From an uncultured Selenomonadales bacterium (GTDB lineage Bacteria; Bacillota; Negativicutes; Acidaminococcales; Acidaminococcaceae): DNA of 64,000 bases. A program made the translations under genes and the position numbers. The stretch lies in the NCBI GenBank assembly GCA_900315925.1, contig ONAV01000024.1, forward strand, positions 1 through 64,000, written 5' to 3'. The stretch's first letter is position 1; every line of letters starts with the position of its first letter. The notes under the pieces were generated by a model. The model worked only from the letters and a program-made list of their open reading frames with translations. It was not told where the DNA came from and did no database searches. This document shows positions 1 through 9,143 of the stretch, one piece after another.

Positions 1-233
1 CCGCTGTTCTCATTGTTTTTTATTTCCGTATTGCTGCTCTTGGCAGCCTTATTTTGCTTCGTATCATTCTTGTTTTGACCGGCGCCGGGAACAATCGCCT
101 CCGGACAATCCCCGATTGTAACAACCGGTTTCCCTCCCCGGTTGGCAGAAGCAGTGCGGGCAGCCTGACCCGGAACAGGAAGCAGCAACAACGCAACTGC
201 TACCGCACAGGTCACCTTCGTCATTCTTTTCAT
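1..233 (-). CDS. Exported protein of unknown function (3' end outside window)
   Basis: An open frame of 77 codons starts with ATG at 233, preceded by an AGGAG ribosome site, and runs off the left edge without a stop. The first 24 or so residues form a classic Sec signal peptide: a KRMTK basic start, a hydrophobic stretch ending LLLLPVPG, and a cleavage-like AQA/AAR region. The mature part begins with a Gly/Pro-rich stretch containing one Cys (IGDCPEAIVPG) and then becomes Asn/Lys-rich and low in complexity (KNDTKQNKAAK), which looks like a linker before a domain that is not visible here. I do not recognise the family. It lies 202 bp downstream of the autotransporter gene in the same direction. 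Confidence 0.7.
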   Translation of the reverse strand, partial: MKRMTKVTCAVAVALLLLPVPGQAARTASANRGGKPVVTIGDCPEAIVPGAGQNKNDTKQNKAAKSSNTEIKNNENS

Positions 234-435
234 TGCTTTTTCTCCTGAGTCTTTCCGTGTTTTCTTGATTTAGATATTATGCTTATATTATATAGTTATA
301 TTCCAAATTTCGCCTGTCTGTAAAGTTTTATCCTGAATTAGAAATGTTTCCTTAAAGTTTTTCTCGAATCTTTCTTTAAACTGAGTATAAAATAATGATC
401 GTAAATTGATGATAAAACTTACTTCCGTATCTTTC

Positions 436-3400
436 TTACCACACCTTCCTCACCATCACAGAAGCCGAGACATCTCTGTCATGGCGGCCTTTTTGCAGCT
501 GCACGTCTCCCCCGAGCATCCAGCCATGCGCAAACTCATTCTCTCCGCCGATGGAAAGTACAACGTGCGTTTTATCCTGATTGTTCTCCAGCCTGTAAGC
601 ATGACCCGCATCCCCCTCATAGCTGAAATTCAGCGCAGGATCCGCCCCGGTGAAAGCATGTTTTACCCCAATTCGGGCCGCATAGTGCCCGTGCCGGAAC
701 TGCCGTTTCAACTCCACGCCCAGTTGTCCGGCAAAATAATTATTGCGCTTCGCATCCACATGCTGATTAAAAATCCCCGCCCCTGTTTCCGCAAACGCAT
801 CCTGTTTCATGCTGGAATATTGCAGATTGACGAACGGCGAAATCTGCCAGGTCCGTTCCGGCTGCAGGTTGTGCCTATACTCGCCGCCGACCTCAAAAAT
901 ATTGGAATGGTACTTTGCCTCCGTCCCCAGGCCCAGAGCCGAAAGACTTCTGTGCAGCTTGTTCCGAACCCTGCCGCCGTCCATATAAATAAACGCATCG
1001 TCGGCATTCCTGTGGTATCCGCCATACACACCGAATCGTGTGTCGTACACATTGCCGCCGGAATGTTCCGCGCTCAGACTTTTCGCATCATAACTGACAA
1101 ACAGACCCGCGCGCCAATGTTCGCCGACGGCCCTGTCATAGCCGCCGGAAATCGCCTGACCGTGATAATCCGCGTCGCCCTTCAACTCGCCCCAGTTCTT
1201 AGTGAATTTGACCCACACATCATTGTCGGCCGGCACAGGAACTTCCAACTTCACCGGTACCGTCAACCCCTTTTCCTTCTCGCCATCAGCAAAATGACTG
1301 ACAGGAACCGGCACATCCGCCTTCACTTCCTGCAGGGAAAACGCCCTGGAAAGCCTGTCGGAAATCACCCGATTGGCCACGCTGCCCGCCTGCACCGCAC
1401 TCATCATCTGCGGAGCCGGCGAAGACCCGATCTGGTCAAGCGCCGTCTTCGTACTCCCTGCATCCAAATTGTAAATTCTCCGCAGCTCCGACTTCCGGCC
1501 ATCCTGTTTCAAACTGGCATACATCGCATTCACCGCCCCCAGCGCCTCACGCTGCGCAGCGGACAACTCGCCCAGATTATCGGAGTACTGGGAAGTAAAC
1601 GTTACTTCCTTCCCCGACACCGTGCCGTACCCCTTCAGCAAACCGGAAATCTCCACTGGATTTCCCACATCATTCCGTATCTTCCCGCTGACGGAATCTG
1701 CCTGCAACACCGTCATGGTCTCATCCGGCAGCATATTCACCGCAGAAATCTTCGAACCGTCAATATTGGCCGCGCCCTTCACCACGATATTACCCAACGC
1801 ACCGCCGCCGTACCCGCTTAAGGTACCGTCAGAAATCAACCGGCCGCGAATCGTCATAGACCTGTCGCTGTACGCGGAACCGATGGTGCCGTGATTGAAA
1901 AACTTTCCCGTGGTGTCATCCGAAAAACCCGCCGCCATCTTTCCGCTCATGTCATTGACCGTAAACGTTCCGCCGAAAAGACCCGCGCCTTCTGCCACAT
2001 TCACACTGACAACATCCGCCGAACCGCCATACACCAAATTGCCGTTGACATTGATCTTCATATTGTCCATGCCGTCAATGTCCCCGTCATACGCCATGGT
2101 GGTATTGAAATTTAATTTCGTCACAAGGTCGGGAATATATTTTGTGTAAGGATACACGCCGCCCTTATACTGCAGCATCAACCCTTCCAGTTTTGTACGC
2201 GTGCCCTCGGGATATGTAAACTTCGTCTCAACCGGTGTTTCATAATCATAGATCCCCATATGCGGCGTGAAATGCTTCCACTGTGAATGAATATTGCCCT
2301 TAATCTCCGCGCCGTCGTTAATGTTAATGGTGTCAACAAACGCCGTTGAATCAATATAAATCGCATTGCCGAAGGTTTCAGGATTCGCAATCAGTTTGCC
2401 GGAAATATTCACCGTATTCACCATCGGCGCATTCAGGTCACTGTTCTTTACATCGGAAAAACTCCAGGCATCCGTATCATTGTAAATCTCATTCAGGCCG
2501 AGATTCTTTGCTTCATACACGACATTATTTAAAATCCCTCTCCGGTACCGGAAGAAAGAACCGCGATATTCCGTACTTGTGCCAATCGCGTTGGAACCGA
2601 AATCAAAACTTAACGCATTCCCGCTTTCCCCGGTGGCAGTAACCGTACCTTCCACATTGACCCTGTGATTTTTTCCGTAGGCAATTAGGATCCCGTCGTT
2701 ATAACTTCCGTCCGCGTGAATTTCCGTACCCTTGGGAACCGTAATGGTATTATTGACTCCGTCAACGCGGATACCCACCGCACCGGCCCCCTTCGCAAAC
2801 ACATTACCGGCCTGGGTAATAGTATTGTTGGAGCCATACACATGCAAGCCGATCCCAAAGGTAGCCGTATTATAGCCGTCCACATACCGGCCATCTTTCC
2901 GGGCCGAAAACCCCTGCTCATTAGTCAGCGTCAGGCCATCATTATAAATCGACCGCCCGTAAAAATTTTTTCTGTCAATCTGATACCCAATATCCTGCAG
3001 CGCCGCCAGCTCCGCTTCCATAAAATTTACATAACTTCTGTATAACTGGTGGCTCATCATGCTTCTGGCCAATTCCAAATGACTCAGATTCGGCACCCCG
3101 TACTCCCACGTGTTAATCGGAATTCCGCTGATCTGCTGCCCGTCACCCCGGGTGAACGTTTTTCCGTCCAACACATCCGTAACGTGTTTGCCCGCAAAAT
3201 ACAGATAAATCTTTCCATCCTTTTTCGACTCCGCCGTATCCGGTACATAGAAAACATGTTCCGGTTTGAATTTCGCTTTCAGCGCGGGATTTGCCTCCAG
3301 TACGGCATTCACGGATGAAATATCCTTTTTAGACGGCAAAATGAAAGCATTCGGTGTGGCCCTTGTTCCGTATTGATCATACAGATGCGCTTCAAACCCG

Positions 3401-4179
3401 GTTTCGTCAAAATCCTTAAATCCGTATAAGGTGTATTTCTTGCCGCTCACTGTTTGCTCTATAATCTTGTCACGATGGGAAGAAATACCCAAACTGTGAC
3501 CGATCTCATGGAACATAATCGGCGCAATATCAACCTGCGAAAGAATCAGCGGCGTAGGATTTGCCTCATACACGGAATTCACAAAACCATACCCGCCATC
3601 GTGCAAATCATCATATCCCACATACTGCCCGATCAGGATGGTCCCAAACCCAACGCCATTCTTCTCATACTCATTTTTGTTACGCATAAACGCAGCAACA
3701 TCATCAAACTGCGGCACCCTTTGCCCGCTCTGGAAAATTTCCTTAAACAGATGGGGATCGCTTGTTTCGACTCCGTTTTTGAAGATATAAGCCAACGCTC
3801 CGGCATTTTCTTCATCGAAAGTTCCCACAAAATACTGTGCCGGCTGGGACATGGTTGCGCCCGGACCCAGAATTTCCGCCCACCATCGGAACGACTTATT
3901 CAAGCCGTTTTTAATATCGCCTGTTAAATCATACGCAAGGGCGGAATAACCTTTCTTTACGTTTACAAACTGTTGAAAAAAATCCGCCCGATCCTTCGTG
4001 GAATCGCTGGCGCCGTAATATTTCACATCAAAAACCGCTTTGCCGTCCCAGCCAATCGTAACCTGATCCACCGCCCCGGCCGTTTGCGGCAGGAACAAGC
4101 CGCTGAACCAGACTCCCGCTGCAACGGCAGAAAGAATTGCTTTTTTCTTCCTTGCTGATACCATACGTTTCCGATTCAT
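436..4179 (-). CDS. Autotransporter with a metzincin-like zinc metalloprotease passenger
   Basis: A 1247-residue type V secreted protein. Residues 1-36 are a signal peptide (basic MNRKRMVSARKKK, hydrophobic core, cleavage near GAVDQ). Residues about 38-430 form a protease-like domain with HEIGHSLGISSH at 224-235, resembling the zinc signature HExxHxxGxxH but with the third His one residue late. Residues about 435-830 hold short Gly/Asn/Thr-rich strands typical of a beta-helix passenger. Residues about 985-1247 look like a 12-strand autotransporter barrel: alternating aromatic strands and a terminal Trp (MVRKVW). The ATG at 4179 has a GAGGTGAGGG ribosome site. It is predicted to cross the outer membrane and display or release a surface protease; the substrate is unknown. 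No strong terminator is visible after the stop. The autotransporter call is firm; protease activity is inferred. Confidence 0.85.
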   Translation of the reverse strand: MNRKRMVSARKKKAILSAVAAGVWFSGLFLPQTAGAVDQVTIGWDGKAVFDVKYYGASDSTKDRADFFQQFVNVKKGYSALAYDLTGDIKNGLNKSFRWWAEILGPGATMSQPAQYFVGTFDEENAGALAYIFKNGVETSDPHLFKEIFQSGQRVPQFDDVAAFMRNKNEYEKNGVGFGTILIGQYVGYDDLHDGGYGFVNSVYEANPTPLILSQVDIAPIMFHEIGHSLGISSHRDKIIEQTVSGKKYTLYGFKDFDETGFEAHLYDQYGTRATPNAFILPSKKDISSVNAVLEANPALKAKFKPEHVFYVPDTAESKKDGKIYLYFAGKHVTDVLDGKTFTRGDGQQISGIPINTWEYGVPNLSHLELARSMMSHQLYRSYVNFMEAELAALQDIGYQIDRKNFYGRSIYNDGLTLTNEQGFSARKDGRYVDGYNTATFGIGLHVYGSNNTITQAGNVFAKGAGAVGIRVDGVNNTITVPKGTEIHADGSYNDGILIAYGKNHRVNVEGTVTATGESGNALSFDFGSNAIGTSTEYRGSFFRYRRGILNNVVYEAKNLGLNEIYNDTDAWSFSDVKNSDLNAPMVNTVNISGKLIANPETFGNAIYIDSTAFVDTININDGAEIKGNIHSQWKHFTPHMGIYDYETPVETKFTYPEGTRTKLEGLMLQYKGGVYPYTKYIPDLVTKLNFNTTMAYDGDIDGMDNMKINVNGNLVYGGSADVVSVNVAEGAGLFGGTFTVNDMSGKMAAGFSDDTTGKFFNHGTIGSAYSDRSMTIRGRLISDGTLSGYGGGALGNIVVKGAANIDGSKISAVNMLPDETMTVLQADSVSGKIRNDVGNPVEISGLLKGYGTVSGKEVTFTSQYSDNLGELSAAQREALGAVNAMYASLKQDGRKSELRRIYNLDAGSTKTALDQIGSSPAPQMMSAVQAGSVANRVISDRLSRAFSLQEVKADVPVPVSHFADGEKEKGLTVPVKLEVPVPADNDVWVKFTKNWGELKGDADYHGQAISGGYDRAVGEHWRAGLFVSYDAKSLSAEHSGGNVYDTRFGVYGGYHRNADDAFIYMDGGRVRNKLHRSLSALGLGTEAKYHSNIFEVGGEYRHNLQPERTWQISPFVNLQYSSMKQDAFAETGAGIFNQHVDAKRNNYFAGQLGVELKRQFRHGHYAARIGVKHAFTGADPALNFSYEGDAGHAYRLENNQDKTHVVLSIGGENEFAHGWMLGGDVQLQKGRHDRDVSASVMVRKVW

Positions 4180-4274
4180 TCCCTCACCTCATATACGTAT
4201 ATACAAAACAGATTCAGCGAAATTGACATTGCGATATTTCTTTAATTATATCATACTCATCTTTGCTGATCCGG

Positions 4275-5765
4275 TCAAACCCCGCTTATATTTTTCAGTA
4301 TATCCATAATCTCACGGTTATACGGATTGGCGTTTAGCAGTTTTTCGGGGACAATCGGATTTCCTTCGGAACCATTTTTATAGAATGAAATAATATCGGA
4401 AATCAGCGTTTCTGTATCACGCTTCAGGATGTCCATGATTTCCGGCGTAAGCTCCGCGCTGTCTTCGGGCGGAATAAAAAGGGATGTGTTCGAATACAAT
4501 AAGTCCGGATATTTTTCCTCTATGAGCATAAGAAGCGCAAACTCTCTTTTTGTCGTTTCCGGGTCATCGTGAACAAGGTATATACAGCCTGTCTCTGTTT
4601 CAAGGTCGATGGTTTCGGGGATACGGTCTGTTTTCTCTGCGCTCTCCACCCATCCGGAGTAAAAGCTGTCCATATTGCGAAGGATTGGAACAATGCCCGA
4701 TGAAGTAATGGCTTTGTCTCTATCAGAATAAAAATCCTTTACGTATCCTTTTCGCAGGGGGCGGTACGGTTTTTGCAGAAAATCCCTGTGGAAATCGCTG
4801 TCAAGCATACAATCCAGCACTACGCCGGTTTCATGATATCCAAACACTTTATCAAGAAATCCGGACGGAGTGCTCCCTCCCATCACGCGGCAGTTGGCTT
4901 CAACGAGAACAGGTCCTTTCTCATCGACGATATACTCGCCATGTACGGGGCCGTCCGTGATTCCAAGGGCCTTCACCGTCTGAAATGCGTATGCAACAAG
5001 TTGCGCCTCTTTCCGGCCGAGTTCCATGACCGCTTCCAGGCCTCTGTATATGATGCGGCCCGAAGGGGTTAGCTTTTTAAGATACCGGAACACAGATGTA
5101 AGAGCCGGTACGCCGTTCCGGCTGACTGTATTCACGACATACTCTTCGCCGTCCACATACTCCTGCAAGAGAAGCCGGTTTTCTGCTTCACCGAACATAT
5201 TCTCGGCCGTCGCCTCCTGCCGGAACGCTGCCAACAGTTCCTCTTTGCTGCGAACCCGGTGAACACCGACAGAGGCAACGCCGTGATCATGCTTCAGGAC
5301 AACGTCTACCATGCCCGTTTCTTCCAGGAAGGAAAGACAGTCTTCCCGGGAGGACACTTCCCGGCCTTGTATATACCGCAGCCCGGCTTCTTTCAGGGTC
5401 CGGTGCATGACGCTTTTCCGCGTCATCTTTGGGATATTCGAAACCGGGTTCCCGGTCATTCCCAAATCGTTTGCAAGGCGGGTACCTATGATAACGCCCT
5501 CCTCGCCTCCCACAAGCACAAGCAGGGGGTCAAGGGCTTGTACATCCCGCAACGTTGCTGCGTAATCGGGATTTTCTTTTATGAGCATAATCGGGTAATC
5601 TATCCTTGCATACTTGATTTTTCGTTCCTCGTCCATCAGCCTTCTGGCATATCCTTCGGGGATATACGATTCGAGTATGACCGGTTCATACCCTCTTTGC
5701 CTTATGTCTTCCAGGAAGTTGAAAGCGGTAGACATCGGTTCGGCGACCACAATCTTGTTTCTCAT
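4275..5765 (-). CDS. ATP-grasp superfamily ligase, coupled to the MATE transporter
   Basis: A 496-residue soluble protein with the layout of carboxylate-amine ligases: an N-terminal Rossmann-like preATP-grasp region (to about residue 110), then the ATP-grasp fold with a Lys-containing strand (VDVVLKHDHG), the adenine-side segment LLLQEYVDGEEYVVNTVS, and the metal-binding strand PVLVEANCRVMGGSTPS near residue 290. The last roughly 150 residues are an unassigned C-terminal region. Such enzymes join a carboxylate to an amine through an acylphosphate, as in dipeptide ligases of the BacD type; the substrates here cannot be read from sequence. Its ATG overlaps the stop of the MATE gene by four bases (ATGA), so the two are translationally coupled and probably make and move, or sense, the same small molecule. 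Confidence 0.75.
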   Translation of the reverse strand: MRNKIVVAEPMSTAFNFLEDIRQRGYEPVILESYIPEGYARRLMDEERKIKYARIDYPIMLIKENPDYAATLRDVQALDPLLVLVGGEEGVIIGTRLANDLGMTGNPVSNIPKMTRKSVMHRTLKEAGLRYIQGREVSSREDCLSFLEETGMVDVVLKHDHGVASVGVHRVRSKEELLAAFRQEATAENMFGEAENRLLLQEYVDGEEYVVNTVSRNGVPALTSVFRYLKKLTPSGRIIYRGLEAVMELGRKEAQLVAYAFQTVKALGITDGPVHGEYIVDEKGPVLVEANCRVMGGSTPSGFLDKVFGYHETGVVLDCMLDSDFHRDFLQKPYRPLRKGYVKDFYSDRDKAITSSGIVPILRNMDSFYSGWVESAEKTDRIPETIDLETETGCIYLVHDDPETTKREFALLMLIEEKYPDLLYSNTSLFIPPEDSAELTPEIMDILKRDTETLISDIISFYKNGSEGNPIVPEKLLNANPYNREIMDILKNISGV

Positions 5766-7516
5766 GTTTTGGGGGCTCCTATCGTAAGACTTACTGAATT
5801 CAAGCCGAAAATGTACTCATATTTTATTTTGAACAATCTGACTAACAGCAATTCATTCAGCGACAGCTCGCTGTCACCGATCCTGATGGGACAAAAGGGT
5901 TCTCCCGAACTTCTGCATGTAAGGATATAATCGCTCCCGTTTGTACTGACAAGAAAATCGACGGCGGTATCGGCCCCGCACCAGTCAATGATGTATATGC
6001 CCATTTCCTCGACAGCAAGACACAGTTTACCGGCAATTTGCGGATCCAAAGAAGCGCCGGCAAGTTTTTCGCTTATCCACTGCCCGATTTCCGCCACGTT
6101 TTGCAAAGATGCTGCGGAATAACTGCAGAGCGTCTTCATCTGATACTCCTCATCCAAAAGCAGCACGGGCGAATATCTTCCGTTTGATTTTTTTACAATC
6201 CGGCGATTGATCACGGCGATAAGGCCCAGAATCAGAATCATGCTTACCGGAAACGAAGCAATCAGTCCGTACCCGCCGAACCAAAGATACAGGACACCCC
6301 CCACAACGGGAATCGAAATCACTTTATCCAATACGCCGAGCGCTGTGGCATACAGGCTTCTGTCCAAAGTGTTGTAGATGTCCCGGAGCACAAGAAGAAC
6401 ACAGCGGAGAGGATAATATAGGACGTATATACGGATCAGTTCGCCAATCAGTTCCAGCACATGCGGATCATGAATGTTGAATACGGCAGCAACGTTGTGG
6501 TAAAACGCGGCAAAACCAATGGATAAAACAGAACAAACAAGCACGATCGTAAACGTGACGCGCTTAGTCAGACTGCGAATCCCGTAATAGTCTCCTTCGC
6601 CCTTAAGCATAGCGGCAAACGAGGCGTTATTGTCAACAATCCCCGTCAGCGCAATCGAGATAACGGAATCCAGCTGGGCAAACAGGGACATTGCCACCAC
6701 ACCGTTCAAGCCGAATGCCTGATTCATGAAATGATTGCAAAATACAGTCGTAATCAGGTAACCCGCCTGCACACTCCCGGAAGGCAGGCCTTTTTTCACG
6801 GTGTCCTTTACAATCTGCTGTGTTTTCTGCACCCGGCATAACGTTAAAGAGATTCTTCCGAAGCGCCAAATGAAGATCATGGCAACAACGACAACAATAT
6901 ACGAAACAAGCGTAGCCAATGCCGCGCCTTCACAGCCCATGCCGAATCCGCGAATAAAGACGACATCCAAAATAATATTCAATACATTTGCCGAGACGAC
7001 AAGCCCCATGGAAAGGAACGGCTTTCCTACAACCGGAAGGAAATAGGTGACGTGCATCAGAAGGATGCCCACGGGAACAAAAAAACACAGAACGCGTGTA
7101 TAGGCGTTAAATTGCGTCATCAATTCTTCGGGACAGCCGAAAAGCCCCCCAAGGACAGCATGAAAAACCGCCAGCAACGCAAACAGCAGTATCCCCAAAA
7201 GCAAAGACAAGACGGTCGATGCCGTAAAATACTGATTGGCCTGTTTCTTATCCTTCTGTCCCAAATATTCCGCAAACAAAAGCGATCCGCCGACTCCTGT
7301 CACTGTGTAGATCAATGAGACCGCAAAAACGACCGGCGTTGCGAGATTGATGATGGCGAAAGCATCCGAACTGAGCAAATGAGAAACAATCATGCTGTCC
7401 GCAAATTCGCTCAGGGAAACTCCCACTGCGGACAGCATCGCAGGAATCATAAAATGTATGTATTTTTTGTTCAGGACAAATCCCGTTCTTTTGTATTTTA
7501 CATTGTCAGTATCCAT
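5762..7516 (-). CDS. MATE family transporter fused to a GHKL ATPase-like C-terminal domain
   Basis: A multidrug and toxin extrusion (MATE) transporter with about twelve membrane segments in residues 1-450, followed by a soluble tail of about 130 residues. The tail contains AGKLCLAVEEMGIYIIDW, which resembles the N-box helix of anti-sigma/GHKL ATPases (LAVEEAxxNAI), but the usual Asn is replaced and no clear G-box follows, so nucleotide binding is doubtful. MATE proteins are normally about 450 residues, so the tail is an addition. I chose the ATG at 7516, with GGTG seven bases upstream, over a TTG two codons earlier. The gene is the first of a pair with the ATP-grasp ligase. Na- or H-driven export of a small molecule is inferred from the family. 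Confidence 0.8.
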   Translation of the reverse strand: MDTDNVKYKRTGFVLNKKYIHFMIPAMLSAVGVSLSEFADSMIVSHLLSSDAFAIINLATPVVFAVSLIYTVTGVGGSLLFAEYLGQKDKKQANQYFTASTVLSLLLGILLFALLAVFHAVLGGLFGCPEELMTQFNAYTRVLCFFVPVGILLMHVTYFLPVVGKPFLSMGLVVSANVLNIILDVVFIRGFGMGCEGAALATLVSYIVVVVAMIFIWRFGRISLTLCRVQKTQQIVKDTVKKGLPSGSVQAGYLITTVFCNHFMNQAFGLNGVVAMSLFAQLDSVISIALTGIVDNNASFAAMLKGEGDYYGIRSLTKRVTFTIVLVCSVLSIGFAAFYHNVAAVFNIHDPHVLELIGELIRIYVLYYPLRCVLLVLRDIYNTLDRSLYATALGVLDKVISIPVVGGVLYLWFGGYGLIASFPVSMILILGLIAVINRRIVKKSNGRYSPVLLLDEEYQMKTLCSYSAASLQNVAEIGQWISEKLAGASLDPQIAGKLCLAVEEMGIYIIDWCGADTAVDFLVSTNGSDYILTCRSSGEPFCPIRIGDSELSLNELLLVRLFKIKYEYIFGLNSVSLTIGAPKT

Positions 7517-7560
7517 AATCAATCACCAGGAAACGTTTAAATTGCCGCATGGTAATCATT

Positions 7561-7606
7561 TTTACTATTATAACAAAACAGCCGCAGAAATAAAATCCAC
7601 GGCTGT
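7561..7606 (-). terminator. Probable terminator after the serine hydrolase cluster
   Basis: On the minus strand a 7-bp stem ACAGCCG/CGGCTGT with a 15-nt loop is followed by TTTTGTTATAAT. It lies between the serine hydrolase stop (7659) and the MATE start (7516). The same tail contains a TATAAT that could be the -10 of the MATE gene, though no good -35 accompanies it. Confidence 0.5.
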
Positions 7607-7658
7607 CGGAAAAACGACTGTTATCCAAAGAGATCCTGCGTTGAAAGTCTCTCATCCG

Positions 7659-9035
7659 TTATTTATTAAGCGTGTGTCGGCAAATGGCATCGCCTAATCT
7701 TTCTTCCCAGATGTAATTGTTACTGAATATGCCAGAGCTCCGTTCATCCTCATCTTCCTCCACGGCTTCACCGTTCATAATGTATAGGAACCCGTCTTTG
7801 GTATTGGGGCGCAGGCAGAGCATAGACAGCAAGCCGAAAGCCTCACCGGTATGCCCGACCAGGCCAATTTCCCTGTCCTTGCAAAAACGGGCTGTGCTGT
7901 TGCCGTCCATCTGATACAGCCCCAGACCATAGGAAAGAATGGTTCCTCCGTAAGTCTTGCCGTTCTTTGCCGCCTCGTCATAGACCCATTCCCTGCTCAT
8001 CATTGCCTGAACTGACTTGGGAGACAAAACCCTCTTGCCCCGGTATGTGCCGTTTTCTGCCAGCATAGAAAGGACATGGGAAAGTTCTTCGCAGGAGATT
8101 CTAAGTCCGCCCGCAGGGGAAAACACGGTTGCGTTGGTGCCGGGAACATAGCCCTTCAGGCTGTAGGTATCCTGATAATCCTCCTTATAGGGGTTCTGCA
8201 GGGCAATGGTATCTTTCTTGGGCTGTCCCTCCGGATATCCGTCCTGGGTAGCCCTCCACGGGCCGTTCTCGTCCCATTTCCCGGAAGCATCCTTTTTCTG
8301 GTAGACCGCGCCAAGTTTTGCAAACTCTTTCTTGCGGAAATTGCCTGGTAAATAGTCCGCCTTGATATCAAGCTGGCGTAAGATGTGTTTCTTCTGGTAT
8401 TTGTCGAACCGCTCCCCTGTTATTTTCTCGATAATAGTGCCCAGAACACCGTAATTCAAATTGCAGTAGGCAAAATATTTGCCCGGTTCTTCGCCCTTCG
8501 GTGCAAAATGATCCCCATTCTCGTAAAACTTTCCCTCTGGCTTAAAGAACTCCTGTATGCTCACCTGCGGCGGTATGCTGTAGACCTTGCCGTCACGCAG
8601 GGATGAAGTATGGGAAGCCAGCATTCTCACCGTAATCGGCTTCTCCGGATAATTGGGATTTCTGAGGCGGAAGCCCAGATACTGACTTACGTCCGCATCT
8701 AAGTCCAGCTTGCCCTGCTCCTTCAGCTGCATAAGCGTGAAGACCGTAAACATCTTGGATACGGATGCCACCCGGAAACGGCTTTGTCTCGTAAAGGGAC
8801 GATTATTCTGCGGATTATTACTGTCCACAATCGCCGACCCCAGAAAATCGCTGAACACTTCCTTGCCGTCCTTGTAGACAATCACACCCATGCCCGGCAC
8901 CTTTGTACCGGTATCGCCTATCATTTGGGTAAGCTCCTCATGAAGTTTTTGCTTTTCCCCATTGCCTGTGGCAAAGCAGACATTTACCATAAGTAATAAT
9001 GCTGCTGCCAATAAAAAAGAGAGTTTCTTTACCAT
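7659..9035 (-). CDS. Exported serine hydrolase of the beta-lactamase/DD-peptidase fold (copy 1)
   Basis: A 458-residue protein with a signal peptide (cleavage near CFATG, residue 22). The class C beta-lactamase/peptidase S12 motifs are in order: SVSK at 91-94 (nucleophile Ser and general base Lys), YCN at 190-192, and a late HTGEAFG in place of KTG. In this family a serine acyl-enzyme hydrolyses or transfers D-alanyl peptides, esters or lactams; which applies here is not visible. A periplasmic location is inferred. The ATG at 9035 has AGGAG at good spacing. It is a clear paralogue of the gene at 10436-11857, sharing the GVIVYKDG/GVILYKDG, SVSK and HTGEAxGLLS blocks. It is the last gene of the four-gene wall-enzyme group, 108 bp after the VanY-type gene. 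Confidence 0.85.
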   Translation of the reverse strand: MVKKLSFLLAAALLLMVNVCFATGNGEKQKLHEELTQMIGDTGTKVPGMGVIVYKDGKEVFSDFLGSAIVDSNNPQNNRPFTRQSRFRVASVSKMFTVFTLMQLKEQGKLDLDADVSQYLGFRLRNPNYPEKPITVRMLASHTSSLRDGKVYSIPPQVSIQEFFKPEGKFYENGDHFAPKGEEPGKYFAYCNLNYGVLGTIIEKITGERFDKYQKKHILRQLDIKADYLPGNFRKKEFAKLGAVYQKKDASGKWDENGPWRATQDGYPEGQPKKDTIALQNPYKEDYQDTYSLKGYVPGTNATVFSPAGGLRISCEELSHVLSMLAENGTYRGKRVLSPKSVQAMMSREWVYDEAAKNGKTYGGTILSYGLGLYQMDGNSTARFCKDREIGLVGHTGEAFGLLSMLCLRPNTKDGFLYIMNGEAVEEDEDERSSGIFSNNYIWEERLGDAICRHTLNK

Positions 9036-9143
9036 GTTTTTACTCCTATATTTTTTAATTTAACTTACTGTCATTGCACGTCAGCAGTTTTTTCCTGCAA
9101 GCAGTAAAAAGAATACCGGCGTTACCTATAAAAGCAACTGCTG

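Noticed and set aside
406-1821. A 471-codon plus-strand frame opposite the autotransporter barrel region
   Set aside because: It is the antisense of a well-supported autotransporter gene, has no family features, and its His/Arg/Pro bias is typical of antisense frames in this base composition.
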